This document shows, one piece after another, positions 11,987-24,810 of a stretch of DNA of 64,000 bases; the stretch's first letter is position 1, and every line of letters begins with the position of its first letter. Source of the stretch: Sphagnum magellanicum (lineage: Eukaryota; Streptophyta; Sphagnopsida; Sphagnales; Sphagnaceae); contig CM038916.1 of NCBI GenBank assembly GCA_021904315.1, forward strand, positions 3,286,001-3,350,000, written 5' to 3'. The notes beneath the pieces are model-generated. The model was not told the DNA's origin, made no database searches, and worked only from the letters and a program-made list of their open reading frames with translations. The position numbers were made by a program, and so were the translations under genes.

Positions 11987-13633
11987 GGCAGCCAAAAAAT
12001 TTAACAATCAAAATCCTACTCGCTTAATGAGGAGATGCAGCATGCACCCAAGAGGTCTAAGATTTTTTTCTTTTGGAAAGGGGTGGGGGACATGAATTTT
12101 CTCTTGTTTATTTTGAGTAAGGGGGGTTGTCAGTGTTTTCTTTTTTATTTTGGGTCATGGGTGGCATTTCGTGTCATGACACACATTTGTTTTGCTTTAG
12201 TTTGCAAGCTGGTTGTGAAAATCCAAAGTAGTTTTATTCTTTTCACTTACATGGGTGAATCAGATGGACAGAACACTAGAGGCAAACTTTTGTTTTTGAT
12301 TTAGTTTGCAAGGTGGTTGTGGAGGTCCAAAAGGAGTTTTCTTGGTTCACCATATGGACAGAACTCTAAAGGTAAATTTTTGTTTTGGTTTAGTTTGCAA
12401 AGTGGTTCTGGAGGTCCAAAGAAGTTCTATTCCTTTCACTTACATCATGGGTATGTCACATGGACAGAAAACTAGAGATTTTTATTGCTTTCTAATTAAA
12501 TTAACCTTCTTCATGAATTCATTCCTTTCTTATCATGTCCGTTTGTTTTTTTTTTCCTCTTATCACTTCTTCCTTGTGTTATGGAGAGACAAAAAGTTTT
12601 AGAAAGTTGGAGTTTTTCACTTAGATCAGAGCCAATTAGTGAGCTATGTGAACAATTTGTAGGTTAGGAGTGTGTCAATGTGTCAACGGTGAATTTTTTT
12701 GTTTTGGGTGATGAACTAATCAGAAAGGTCTATCACCACAAGGAAAAAAATGTGAAGGTTGTCCCACCCAAACTAATTAATACGAATCACACTATTTTTT
12801 GTTGATAGGTGAACTAAAGTTGCATTGGACTTGGAATAGTGCACTAAGGATGGCCCAGCCAATATTTTAGTTGACTTTTCCTTTCATTGAAATTTGAAAG
12901 AAACTCCTACTTGAATGAGATTATGTAGTTTTCCATGCAGTCCTTCCCTCCAGGTTCATCTTTCTATGGGCACACAAAAACACATATTGGCATCTCTGGC
13001 TATCCAGCCAAGTCACGCTTTGCAAGAAGTAAGTTAGATGTTTGTCCTCCAAAGAAAGAAACTACACCACAACTTTTTTTGGGGCTCATTTTTGCAGCTA
13101 GCTTCCCTTTGTCTTTTTATTCTTTCCTTTTTTTCAATTTTGCTGTGAGAAGTGCAGACCAACTTCCAAGTGCTAATCATCTGTAGGAAGATTCAGCCAA
13201 ATTTGGCTATGAAGCTGAAAGAAACATGAAAGTGAAAACTTTTAAACATCCTTCTATATTATTGGCTTCCTGCTGGAATCTAATACATAAATCTTGTGCT
13301 TTGTTTTGGTTATTTTATTGGAATTCTAATTTCTGACTATTGCAAAACCCCCCAAAAAATCATCTTTTTGGCATTCTCAATTTTTAACTTTGGGAGGAAA
13401 AGCCACACTCCCTCCTTGTCTGCATCAAGGTGCCACAATCTACTAAAATTTTGCTGGTGAATATATTGCACTAATTTTTAGTAACTGATGGAATAATCAT
13501 GGTCATTTTCATAGTGTATCTCTAATGGACAGATGCATCCCAATCAATGGAAAGTGCCTGCAAGAAAACTGCGTTATATCAAAATCAGGCTAATTTCTCT
13601 TGGATGAGGTGGAGGATACTGTTCCTGGACATG
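11987..13633. repeat. Right arm of long inverted repeat, copy 1
   Basis: Inverse of 6,252-7,985. The outer end stops at GGACATG (13,627-13,633), exactly where a TATG/TGTA microsatellite begins. In unit 2 the outer 0.57 kb of this arm (from 13,049) is missing and replaced by 46,299-47,940. No gene seen. Confidence 0.8.
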
Positions 13634-13715
13634 TATGTTTATGTATGTATGCATATATGTGTATATATGTGTGTAAGTGTGTATGTATGTGCATTTACAT
13701 GTATGTTTGTAGCAT
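13630..13715. repeat. TATG/TGTA microsatellite
   Basis: Imperfect TATG, TGTA and TATATG repeats on the outer border of the inverted-repeat arm. The homologous tract is at about 47,965-48,065 and is longer. Confidence 0.85.
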
Positions 13716-16700
13716 TTGCACCAATGCATTGAACGACATTATTTTTTATATACAACAATAAAATGTTGTTGCTTTCATGCAAAAAAATAAAAATCAAAGT
13801 GCACATATTTGCACAAGATGTGGAGACTAGCAAAAGCCTTTACACAAGATTGGAGTTGTCACAATTGATTGATCATTAATATATGATTAACAATGATATT
13901 AATTCATCATATCAATGGATCCAAATCATGTGAGTTAATAACTTCCCACATTTCACAAGTTCACAATTCTAATTTTGTATTTATGAGTGGGGCTTGGGAT
14001 AAGTAAATCAATAACAATGGAGTGGAAAATAAGGTGTATGCATAAATACCTAGTATGGATGGAGTTGTTGTAAGTTGTACATTTAACCCCTAAAAGCCTA
14101 TGGGGGTACAATGTTTTCTTAGATGTGTTAAGAAAAGATATTTTTCATACCTTTTTTAAATGCATTTCCGAAGACAATTTATGAAGCATAACATATGGAT
14201 GACATCCACATGGTTGAAAATTGAAACATAATGTTTTATTTTTTTAAAATAAATTTAGAAGCCTTAAACTTCAGAAATTAATTATAAATACATATTTTGG
14301 TTTATGGTAATGAAATTGAAGATAATTGGCTCAAATAAGTGTAACGTACAATAGAGGAAAGATGAAAAAAAAAAAAACACTTGAAGTGGACAAATTATCA
14401 AAATAAAAAAAATTCCAACCAAGGAAAATGTTTGGGGTCTTAACACTTGAAAGGGTGCTAAAAAAACCATAGTACTCTTTATTGATTTTCTTTTTGGAGG
14501 TAGTAGATAACTTTAGTAACTACCTTTGAGAAAAAGCAGTATGAAAAATCATCTCTTTTAAATGGACATTTGCCACCCATTCAACAAGCAAGGTATGCCG
14601 TGTCTCTCCCAACTTTTTTTATCCAAATATCATGAGAAAATTCCACTTTAAAAAATAGAGAGCTTGGTTGATGCCAAATTTTTGGCACATAATAATTGTC
14701 TTCATTAGACACATGATGCCCAAAAAAGAAATTTGAGTTTTACTTTGGCTTCCACTGGTAATAGTTGATTGAAATTGTGAAGATGGATGAAAACGTCCAC
14801 TTAGGCCTTTAGGGGTTAAGGACCACTTGATACAAATAAGTGAGGCGCATGACCATGAAAATTCTTAATAGCCCTTCAAACGCTTTCAAAGGAAATTAAA
14901 TAATTGGTAAGCACTGCTGTCATTTTCACAGTGTGGTCAGAGGGAACACCTTATAAGCATGATTTAAGTTCCTCTGCTGAGAGGAGGAACCTTGCAGATT
15001 TAGAATGTTCAGTAGCTGTGCTTTACACATGGTAAAGCTTTAGGGGGAGGGCATTCTCAAAATAAGTGCCCGACTCAGCTCAGCCACTTCTTCCGAGAAT
15101 CCCCTCCCCCTACTGCTTGACCAAACACAATTTTGGTGTGGGGTTGGGCTGTCAAGTGGTGGTGTATATGGACTTCATCAGTACCAAGTTACCATAAAGT
15201 CCAATGGAAAGTTGTCAAAATTGCCCCATTTTTGTGATTAAAAATTTTATTACCCTTTTTGGATAACCAATCAGAGCCATGTGGGCACATGGTGTAATGA
15301 TTTTTGTGCAGAATTCACTCTCTTCAACCAGCCCTAGCATAAAGCCTGTTCAAAGCCAGGATGGGCTTCACATGAAGTCCTTTACACCACAAAACATTTT
15401 CCATTTTTAGCCAAGAAGGATTCCAGGGGAACTTTTCATCCATGTGCATTTCTTTGGTCTTTCAAGGATGCACCTTTTGATGCGGAAGTGAACTAGTGCC
15501 ACTATGGCCTATCCCTCCGATCAAGGCTTTCCTATTTTAATGATCAAGGCTCAAAAAAGTCTACCAAATTATGTTGTAAGAAATTTTCTACTTGCCTACT
15601 TCATGTCCAGCATCTCTCAAACCACCATGTCTATACAGTTTCATTGGCTACTTGTGGGCTTTCTATTCTCTCTCCTCCCTTTTAAGTAGGGTGGAAGCCC
15701 ACTAGCTACTGCCAGGAACCAGTTGGCCAAACCGTGTTGCATGTGCTTTTCCAATATGTCTCAAAGTCCAACAAATTGTGTTTGTTTGTATATGGTAAAG
15801 AAGTTTTTGCCAGTATCTTGGTGGTGGGTTGGGGGATCCGGCTGAGGGTGGTAGCCCTTTACTTTGAACCCAAAAACCCATGAAGTGCCTGAATCACTCA
15901 ACTTTCTAAGGAGTGAAAGCATATAAAGTAGGCAAATTTGTGGACCTTACTTTTAAAAGTCAAAGTAACCATATAATCAATTTAATATTTCAAACTTGAA
16001 AATATTATCTATTTCAATCATCAATATGAGCATTTTAAAAATATTATTCTACTAATATTATGTTTCACATTCTTACTACCATGCATTTCAATAAATTTGT
16101 TAAATGCAAGTAAATGGAAGCAGATGTCCATAATGGTTCCAAGTGAATGAAAATAGGATTTTTATTGCATTTTTGATATTTTGAAGTTCATGGTGCACTA
16201 AAATGTTTTAATTGACTTTGTAATATTGAAGATCATATGTTATCATATTTGTAACATGAAAATAAGTTTTTGCTCAAGTTTACTAGCTAGTTGAAAAGCT
16301 AACTATTATATATTTTCTTGTATTTATGTCAAAAACATAAGATTACAATTGTCCAAGATTTTTTATTTTGGGGCCTACATTACCATGCTTTCACACATTA
16401 TATTCCCCTAATTTCCCCCACTCCCCATTCCATGTCCTTAGTTTTAGATCTTCCCTAGTTCTAAATAAATATTTCCCTTGTGACCTTAGACTCTACTAAA
16501 TCCAGAAACTTCCCATTTTTCACATCTTTCAATGTTCATTTGCCCAAATTTTGTTTGTGGATCCCATCAATCTATCCATCAATATGAATAAGCATGTTAA
16601 TTTTTTCGGTCCACAGTCATGTGCAAAAATGGCCTTGTACTATGATTTGGGCTTATTGGGATAACAAATTGCCAAAATTCTTTAGTCAAGTTTCAACAAT

Positions 16701-19700
16701 TACATCACACATCCATGTTTAGCAAATCATGGATTTATTTGCCCCAAAGCTCTAAGATGCATGGTGATCCCCATGGGAATTTGATGTAAAAGATAAATCA
16801 TGTTCATGGCACGTTATTCCATCAAGCATTTCTTTTCATTCTTAGAATATTAGGACATCAAAACTATGAATACTAATAATTTCCTAATAAGGACTTAACA
16901 AAACTTCTCATCAAACTTGTTAAAATAGGACATCAAGGCTATGAAATTTCATGTACCTACTTTAAAGGCCAATTTAACTATTTTCCCAATTCCGCAACAC
17001 CTAACACCTAGAACTTTTTCAAGGGCCCTAATTTCCCTTGTTTGAGATCTTCTCCAAATTTTTAATGAATTCTGTAAATTTTTATGTTCTTCCAAAAAGG
17101 GTTTATATTCAAGATGATCATGTAATGCAATCTTTCATTTATGAGAATCTTGGAAGGCTTTTCCTGTATCATTCTCAAAGAATCATTGTCCTCAACCCGA
17201 TACCAATCTTCATGTTCTTGGATGTTATAATCCTCTACACTTAAAATTTTGTCCATTTTGCAATGTTTTTGGTCTACCACATGAACTTTGTAGAACCACA
17301 TTCACTTTCATGTCTAATGACCATAACATTGGCAAATATCAAGACCAAGGGCATAAGTGTTCATTGAACATTTTGATACGGTATAAAGGAAGAGCTTTTG
17401 AATTGTTATAGTATGAATTAACACTAGTTCCAATTCCCTTCAACTTCAAGGGGATCCTACAAACACTAAGTTATGAGTATGTACTATACATTACATTTGA
17501 GTCAAGGCTAGTGACTTTTTTTTTTTTTGCATTTTGGATACCCAAAAAAAATGGGAAAGTTTGATTCAAAAAAATAGTTGCCAAAAACTTGGGAAATTTT
17601 TGAAAATTTCAAGAACAAAACTTAGGGGGGGTGGAAGTGTCAAAGTGTGAGAAACTAAATCATGAATACCTGAAACTTGGTTTATTCACTATCCAAATCA
17701 TTACAAACATGAATAGGATTGCTTTGAGCAAGATGCTACACAAGCATAATGGATGAAAATTCATATTTTCAATTAGTGCAATGGATATGCATAATGGTTC
17801 TAGGAGCATTAGGCTTTAGGCATATGCTCATGTTGAGTGTTCAAGTTTCAAGAATATATTGCATGTTTCTACATTCAAATTTCTTACTAGAAAAAACTCA
17901 ACATGTATTTGGGACACCGTCAAATTTTGGGACATTAATTATTCAACAAACATGTGTTGAAGTTGCCAAGGTATTCTTTTCAATTAATTAGTTGTGTGGA
18001 TAAGTAAAAAGTGATTTTTTTGGAGGTGATGTGCCTCTTTGATTGGCCTACAACCAAAAAGATCACCCACGCATTGATCTTTTAAAAATAGAAGATTGTA
18101 AAACTTTATTATTTGGCCTCAGTTTAAAGGGTCGAAATGTAGGCAAAGGGTATGGGATAATGTGCAATGCTTTGGGATCAGCTTGGGGGACACCTGGGAA
18201 CTTGGGCAAGACAGTGGCATCGTCATGCCAGAAAATTGGGAACTTCCTGGGACACTTTAGGGGCCAGGGTGAACCAGCACCCACAAAGTAGGCACCTTCA
18301 CCTTCTTGAGTGAAGCCTTTTAGTGGCCATATTAGCCCCCAGAAATGTTAGAAACGGACCCCTGTGGATGCCCATTGAGCCATTTCACTGCCTACATGAA
18401 GTTTCTGTGCATAAAACTACATTTTTATTTTATGCCATCCTCCTAAGAGGGCAGGTACCTATGTCACATTTAAACAATCTTTTGTGTAAAACTAAAGATA
18501 AAGTTTTAGGTGAGTTCTTTCATTTCCAGACAGCATGGATTTTTGCCATTTGCCAAATATATGTTTTCAAGAAAAATTATACTTCCAAATATTCCTTTTT
18601 GCAAATCTCCAAAATTTGAAAAAAAATCTTCAAAATCACCATGTTTCTACACATTGTTAAAGCAAATAGCCAGGATATAAAAGGATTTTTCTAAGTTTTT
18701 CACTTTCATAGCTGGTCTATAGCCGAATGTGGCTAAATCTCCTTGTGGATGATTGCCAGTGCAACAACATCACACAATTGAAAACAACAAATCACTATTT
18801 GTTGTGGGTCCCCTTTCTTGAAAATGTTTATATCAATCCACAGCAACGTTTTTATTTTGTGCGCAATTTCGCCAAAATGAAATCTGAAAATGTCGTGCGA
18901 ACCCTCTCAAACGGTTTTTTTGGTATTTTTTCAAAGGTTTCGCCAGGAAAATAAGAAAAAAGGGTTGAGTTCGCCACATTCAGACTACCTATCTTTTCCT
19001 ACCGGTAGCTAAAAAATAGCAGGATTCTGAAAATAAAGTTACCTTCTTATCTGTCCTGTAGCGAAACTCTGCTAAATCTTCCTATGGATGGTTGAGAATG
19101 TGAGTACATCACAAAATTGATAAAAAAAACACTGATCCACAGCAGTGTTTTCTTCTCATATTTGTGACATGAAATTTGCGAATTTTGCTCCAAAAATAGC
19201 AAAAATGTTCAGAATTACAATAGAAAAATACATTTTTCTTAGATTTTTTTGTTTGAAAAAAGGGAAAATTCGGTGAAGAAAAAAACATAAATCCAAAGTA
19301 CCCAAAGCATTGGGTGAACCAGCACCTACACTCACTGTACAAACTAAAAACTCCAAATCTTTTTTGGTGGTAATAAGTATCCCATCCTAAAAACATAAAG
19401 CACTCTGAAATCTGTAGTGTACCTATTTGGATGGCACCTTGTATCCATAAACGACTGGAAAGAAATTTCCTTTGTGGTTGGGGGTGGATTACATAGAGGA
19501 AGCACACCTTTGCCTAAGATCCTTTGGGCAAGGGTTGTAATCTGTAATCAGCTTGAAACAGGTGTATCCTTTGCAAGTCAAAATTTCTTTATTTTTCCAT
19601 CTTTACAATGAGTTTTTCTTTTCTACAACAAGACATCTTGATTCTTTTCAATATATTGTTTAAGTGCAAGCTTTAAATCGGAGGATCAGGTGCATTGGTT

Positions 19701-20980
19701 TTATTTCAAATCTGTGAGATCTAAAAAATGGTAATAGATGTCAAAAAAAAAAAAAATCAATCACAATTGCATTGAAAAATCAAAAACTTCCAACTATTCC
19801 ACAAACGTTTATTGCCACAGTGTGGGAATTCACCCAAAAAAGAAAACCATTGATCAAGTATCTTGCATCAAATTCTTGCATCAAATCAACATATATGGTA
19901 GAGGAAAATTATTTTGGTGTTCTCTAAAATCACCACGAATTTATTCTATTCAAATGGCAACCAATTTCCATGTATCCGTGTAAGCTCCCTGCCTTAGTAT
20001 TCTCACCAAAAAAACTACAAGCAATCCAATCCTTCAAACAATCATTTACTTCCTATTCTTTACAACTTGAATCTCTTTATAGTCATCACAAAGCAATGAA
20101 TCATTCAAAGTACTTTTCTTGAAATATTGCATGATTGTAACAACATCAAGCATCTTGAAATCTTTCAAAAGAGAAGCAACCATTGTTGGATCTAGAAACA
20201 TCAAATTCACATGTTGTGAAATTCATGACCAATTTGATTACTTGAACTTGCATGTGAATCCTTAATTGTAGTAGATGATGGTTCTTCAACAAGTTTCTTC
20301 CTTGTTATAGATTGTTCATGCTTCTCAATAAGATTAGAAATGGTTTTCAAACCCTTTAGACTCTCCCATAATTTCATATCAAACATTGAAAATGTAACTT
20401 CCCTCTATTCTTAAGGAGTAGGTAAAAAAACACATTAGTAATTTATTACAAACATTAATTCCAGATTGAAGATGTTCAACTCCCTTCACTTGGACTTCCT
20501 AATAAGAGGTATGCAATAATAGATTTAGTATCTTAAATGAAGTTTTTTTTTTTTTTTTCAAACTTTTTTTTATATTATTGTGTTAAGATTTGCATTAGAA
20601 TTTTGCGGAAAAATGCCACATGATCATTTTTTTCCCAAATCCATTTACTAGTCTTTTAATTGTTTAAAAACATTAGTTATAGTGCTTTAAAAGTGATTTT
20701 ACACATTTTCACATCACTAAATTTATTTCAAATTTATTTACATGTTCCCATGATATATGTGAATGTTGTCATATAAGTAAGTTGAACAATTTCAATTCCA
20801 AATTAAATTATCAATCTGAAAACATGAAAAACTAAGCATTAGTTACATTTAGTGTTTTTGCCCACACCCACCTATCGCATTTCTTGGCTAGTTCGAATTA
20901 GAATAAACTAAGTGCAAAGATATATGAATTTGTTGTTCAATCCTCGAGGAATCTTCAATGAACATTGATTTGATGCTAAA
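13716..20980. repeat. Module D, copy 1
   Basis: Collinear with about 48,066-55,533. Named differences: about 85 bases present at 14,650-14,735 are absent in D'; 14,783-14,905 is inverted in D'; about 325 bases at 19,337-19,660 are absent in D'; and about 640 bases present in D' (54,485-55,125) are absent at a T-run near 20,545-20,572. No gene supported. The minus-strand stretch about 20,100-20,390 matches the coding-like frame at 54,095-54,322 but is not open here. Confidence 0.85.
18715..19200. repeat. Two degenerate tandem sub-repeats with hairpin
   Basis: 18,715-18,960 and 19,045-19,200 share a succession of motifs: GGCTAAATCT-type core, a CATCACACAATTG-type block, then ATCCACAGCA followed by a T-rich stretch. 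The second ends in a hairpin at 19,126-19,151 (AAAACACTG / CAGTGTTTT, loop of 8). D' carries both (about 52,970-53,220 and 53,320-53,470). Confidence 0.6.
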
Positions 20981-23900
20981 ATCAAAGGCTCTTGCTCCAA
21001 TTTTAGGATATTGTTCTTTGTGCCCCAAATGAGCTTTAATGGATCACATGACAAATTCATTAACAACCAATTTCACTTTGTGGTAACAAATGTTAATTAA
21101 AATGTTTAACTTCGATCCTAATGTTGCACATGTTTCAATGATATGTTCCTCTTACCTAGCCCATATGAGTCGAGTAATAATGCATAACATATTTGAATTC
21201 ATTGTGGGAGGTTAATGATTGTTGTTTTGTTCATCATCGAAACCATGAAAAGAGTTAACATATTCACAAGAAGAGCAAGATATTTTTGCTAAAAAAGTCA
21301 TCACTATGATGATCATTACAATAATCGTGATGTTTATGTAAATCTCTAAAAGCATTTTCACCCATGTTTTTCATTATTTAAACTTCTATTGCTAAGTTTT
21401 AAAACATTTTGGACTTTGACAAGTTCCAAATTTCAAAATCTACACGATAACCTCCTAATATACTTTTCACTATGAAAAAAAAGGGTGTTTTGTAACTAGC
21501 CTTTCAACTCAATTTTTGAGTTGCATCGGACACTTGCAATTCACCATATATATGGTGCAACTCATTACAACTCAATTGCAACTTTGTCACAACAACTCCT
21601 TTTCAACTACTATGCAACTCCCCTATGACTACAACCATAATGTCATGTTAACATCATTTTTCATCCATCCATCAAAATTGAACACATGGCACTAAAAGAT
21701 TTTTCATGATTTTTTTTGAAATATTGATATCCATTGTCCATTATGATTATTTGTTTTGGATGGTCTTGGATTATGACATGTGGCATAATAAAAAATTGCC
21801 ACATGGCATATTAATTGAATTTTGGAAACAAATATATGTATGTACGTAGGTGGGTTGGTACATAACCATAGGTAGGTAAGTTCATGTAACTCCAACCTAC
21901 CTACTTATGTAACTATTTATTTACTATCTAGGTAGGTAGAAAACTAGGACCTACTTAGTTAATTAGGCAAATAGGTAGGTAGGAAAATTAAATACTAGAA
22001 AGGAGATGAACTAAAGAATAGCCACATAAGTTTTTTAATTTGTTATGCGTTTTGTCTTTGGGGTTAAGCTTTTATGAACTCATTGAAACATGGCACATAT
22101 ATTTTAATGTAAAAATGCAAGAAGAAACACCTCTTTTATATAGGTATGAAATGAAATATTGAAAACAAAGCATATGACTTAAATATTTTAGTTACACCCT
22201 AATTGCAATTGAGTTGTAATTACAAAAAAATAATTCCCACATGTTTTCTGTTTAAATTTAATTTTGTAATTAATTTGAAATTTATAACTAATTATCTAAC
22301 ATAATTATTTGAATTCAATATATGAGAATTAGTTATTTAGATTGATTTTATGAATTAATTAATATAATTCAGTATTATGTAGTTGACTAATTCAAATAAT
22401 TAATTATCAAAATGAATATTAGATGATTAATTATTTAAATAACTCTTAGATAATTAATTATGTTGATAATTGAATATCTGAATTCAAATAAAATTCAATA
22501 ATTACTTACTTACATTAACAAAGTTTATTATTTAAAATTATTTGAATTAACTTTATATAATTATTTCATGAGTTTAAGTAATTAGTTATTTATTATCTGA
22601 ATTAATCAAATAATAATTATTTATATTTTATTAATAAATTCATATGAAATTTTATTATTTATTTTACTTAATTAGTTCATAATAATTAAGTATATTACAT
22701 ATTAATTACTAATTTAAAAATTGATAACAAATAATTCATTCTGAAATATTAAATAATAAACATGAATTTGAATAGAAGACATTGAAGCATATAGAGACAT
22801 ATTCATATGTACACCCTTATTGCATGTTTAATAAAAAATATATATTTCTTTTAATTTCAAATCAAAAATAGACTTTCACCTTTCATGAAATTTTATGGTT
22901 TGATATGTATGTATACCAACATATTATTGTGAATTCCAATGTAATGAGATATTATTAACACAACAATTGAATATCAATCACAAAAAAATAGGACTATAAT
23001 ATTTACCACATTATTTAAATTTTATTTATTTAGATAATTACAAATTTTAATTATTTTTATTAATTCATCAAAATTTTGAATTATATTTATTAATTTGTAC
23101 TAAGGGCTATTTTTTTGTCTATTTTTAGTTCACAATAAATTGGCCATTAATTAATATTTAATATGTAACAATTATTTCTAAATATCATATATTAAATCCG
23201 CCACAAGATATAACCTTTGTGGGTGCCACAACTAGTGGCATAATAGTGGCATAGTAGTGGGTAACTAGTAGTACAATAATGACTACTTAGTGGCAAAATA
23301 GTGGCCAATGAGTTGCACAAATAGACTTCATAGTTAAAAACCAATTACAAAGTTTGTACCTCATGGACGATGAGAATGTGGACACATGGCATAATCACAC
23401 ATATGAAAACTATACCCCAATTGTAAAAAAGTTGTTCAATATGTAGTCCATTTTTAACAATTGTAAATTAGTTGCACGTTATAATTGCAATGCAATTCCT
23501 CAAAAAATCAAACATAATTTATTACATGTGTAACTATGGTGCATATAAATTATTGTATATGAAACACATTTAGAACTACAATGTAACTACCAAACAATTA
23601 GCTTATTTTCTAACATGGAATTTTATTTATTAAATGATTGTATTTATAAAATGTAGTTGCATAGGAGTTACATTTTGAAGGATTTAGTTGTAACATAGTT
23701 ATATTTGAGTGGTTTTTGAGCTCTAGTTTTAGGGGAATGTGGTCTCCACATACATGATTTTTCATAATGTTTGAACAACATCATGAATAACATTCTTATT
23801 TTCTTCTTCTTCATCCTTTAATTCAAATTCCACGAGTTCATCTCCCATAGGAATGAAAGACTCTTCAAAAGTTTCATCCAAAAGTTGATTCAATTTTTTT

Positions 23901-24810
23901 ACTTTTGTTTCAACTTGTGAAGTAGAATTCAAAACCTTTGTGCTTTTGACACTAACAAGATCGTCAATTGTGAAATTATCACTTTCAACAAAGAAAATAA
24001 ATATATGACACACCGTTTACAACCAATGATGAACCAAATGTGATAGAAGGTTTAGGTGTATTAGCAAATTGTGAATCAACTATGATAGAAAGTGAAACAT
24101 TATGATTAGATTATAACTCTACAACAAGCTATGAGATTTTCAAATTAAATGGATTGTCAAATGCAACATTTCATTTTGAAAAATCAAGGTTAGGAGACAA
24201 ACTTGTCATGAACTTCTTAGGGGATAGAACAACAAGAGCTCTCACACATTTCTAATTCAACATGATTCTTTTAATAACACCACATAGATTACTTATGTTT
24301 TCATCATATGAATGCTACACAAACAAAAATCAACATTGAACATCCATCAATCTACTAACAATATGCGCCATGAAATTCATTTATATGAAACTTAATCACA
24401 TTGAAATGCAAAATCACAACAAAATCAAAATAGAAATGAAAGAATTAGTGCAACATAATAGAAAACATGAATAAACTAATGTGAAGTTTGTTTGCACACA
24501 CAAATGACACAAATCATCATATCTTGTTTTCAAATTTAAGGTCATATGTCATAGGTCATGTATCATAAACAAAAAATTCTTTCCAAAGATTTCTTTTTAG
24601 TGCTTTACGTAAGGTGAAGCATCTTCATGCGAGTGGGCTAGTATTGAGGTCCTATGAAACAAGGGTAGAGTCCAAGTTTTAGAGTACGATACATCAATAC
24701 TTGAACACCTTTGTGAGGATGCCTCACCCTATATGTTAGTTTCCCTCCTAGAAATATTAGGAGGGGGCATCATCATGGTAAGGGTACCCCCCAAGGAACC
24801 ATAAGAAGAT
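20981..24810. repeat. Module A' (longest A-type copy)
   Basis: Same order as 1-2,462 and 55,534-57,954 but clearly more diverged from both than they are from each other. It carries about 1.3 kb (23,368-24,683) that the other two lack, including an open coding-like stretch. Homology to A and A'' stops sharply at 24,810 (after ...CATAAGAAGAT), which is the left border of the single-copy NLR-bearing interval. Confidence 0.85.
23762..24013 (-). pseudogene. Coding-like fragment, unrecognised, in module A'
   Basis: An 83-codon open stretch that opens with GTG rather than ATG, so it is more likely an exon or a fragment than a whole gene. The composition is protein-like: an acidic tract (DEEEENK) near the C-end, a Lys/Leu-rich middle, and few low-complexity residues despite A+T-rich DNA around it. 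Just upstream on the minus strand a T-rich stretch ending TTGAAAG could be a splice acceptor. Other coding-like scraps on the same strand in A/D-type sequence (54,095-54,322; 55,437-55,751) suggest one old element read right to left. I do not recognise the family. Confidence 0.3.

Noticed and set aside
13547-13833. Frames of repeated Tyr/Val/Cys/Met or His/Thr/Ile across the TATG tract
   Set aside because: Translated microsatellite. The same applies to 47,879-48,168.
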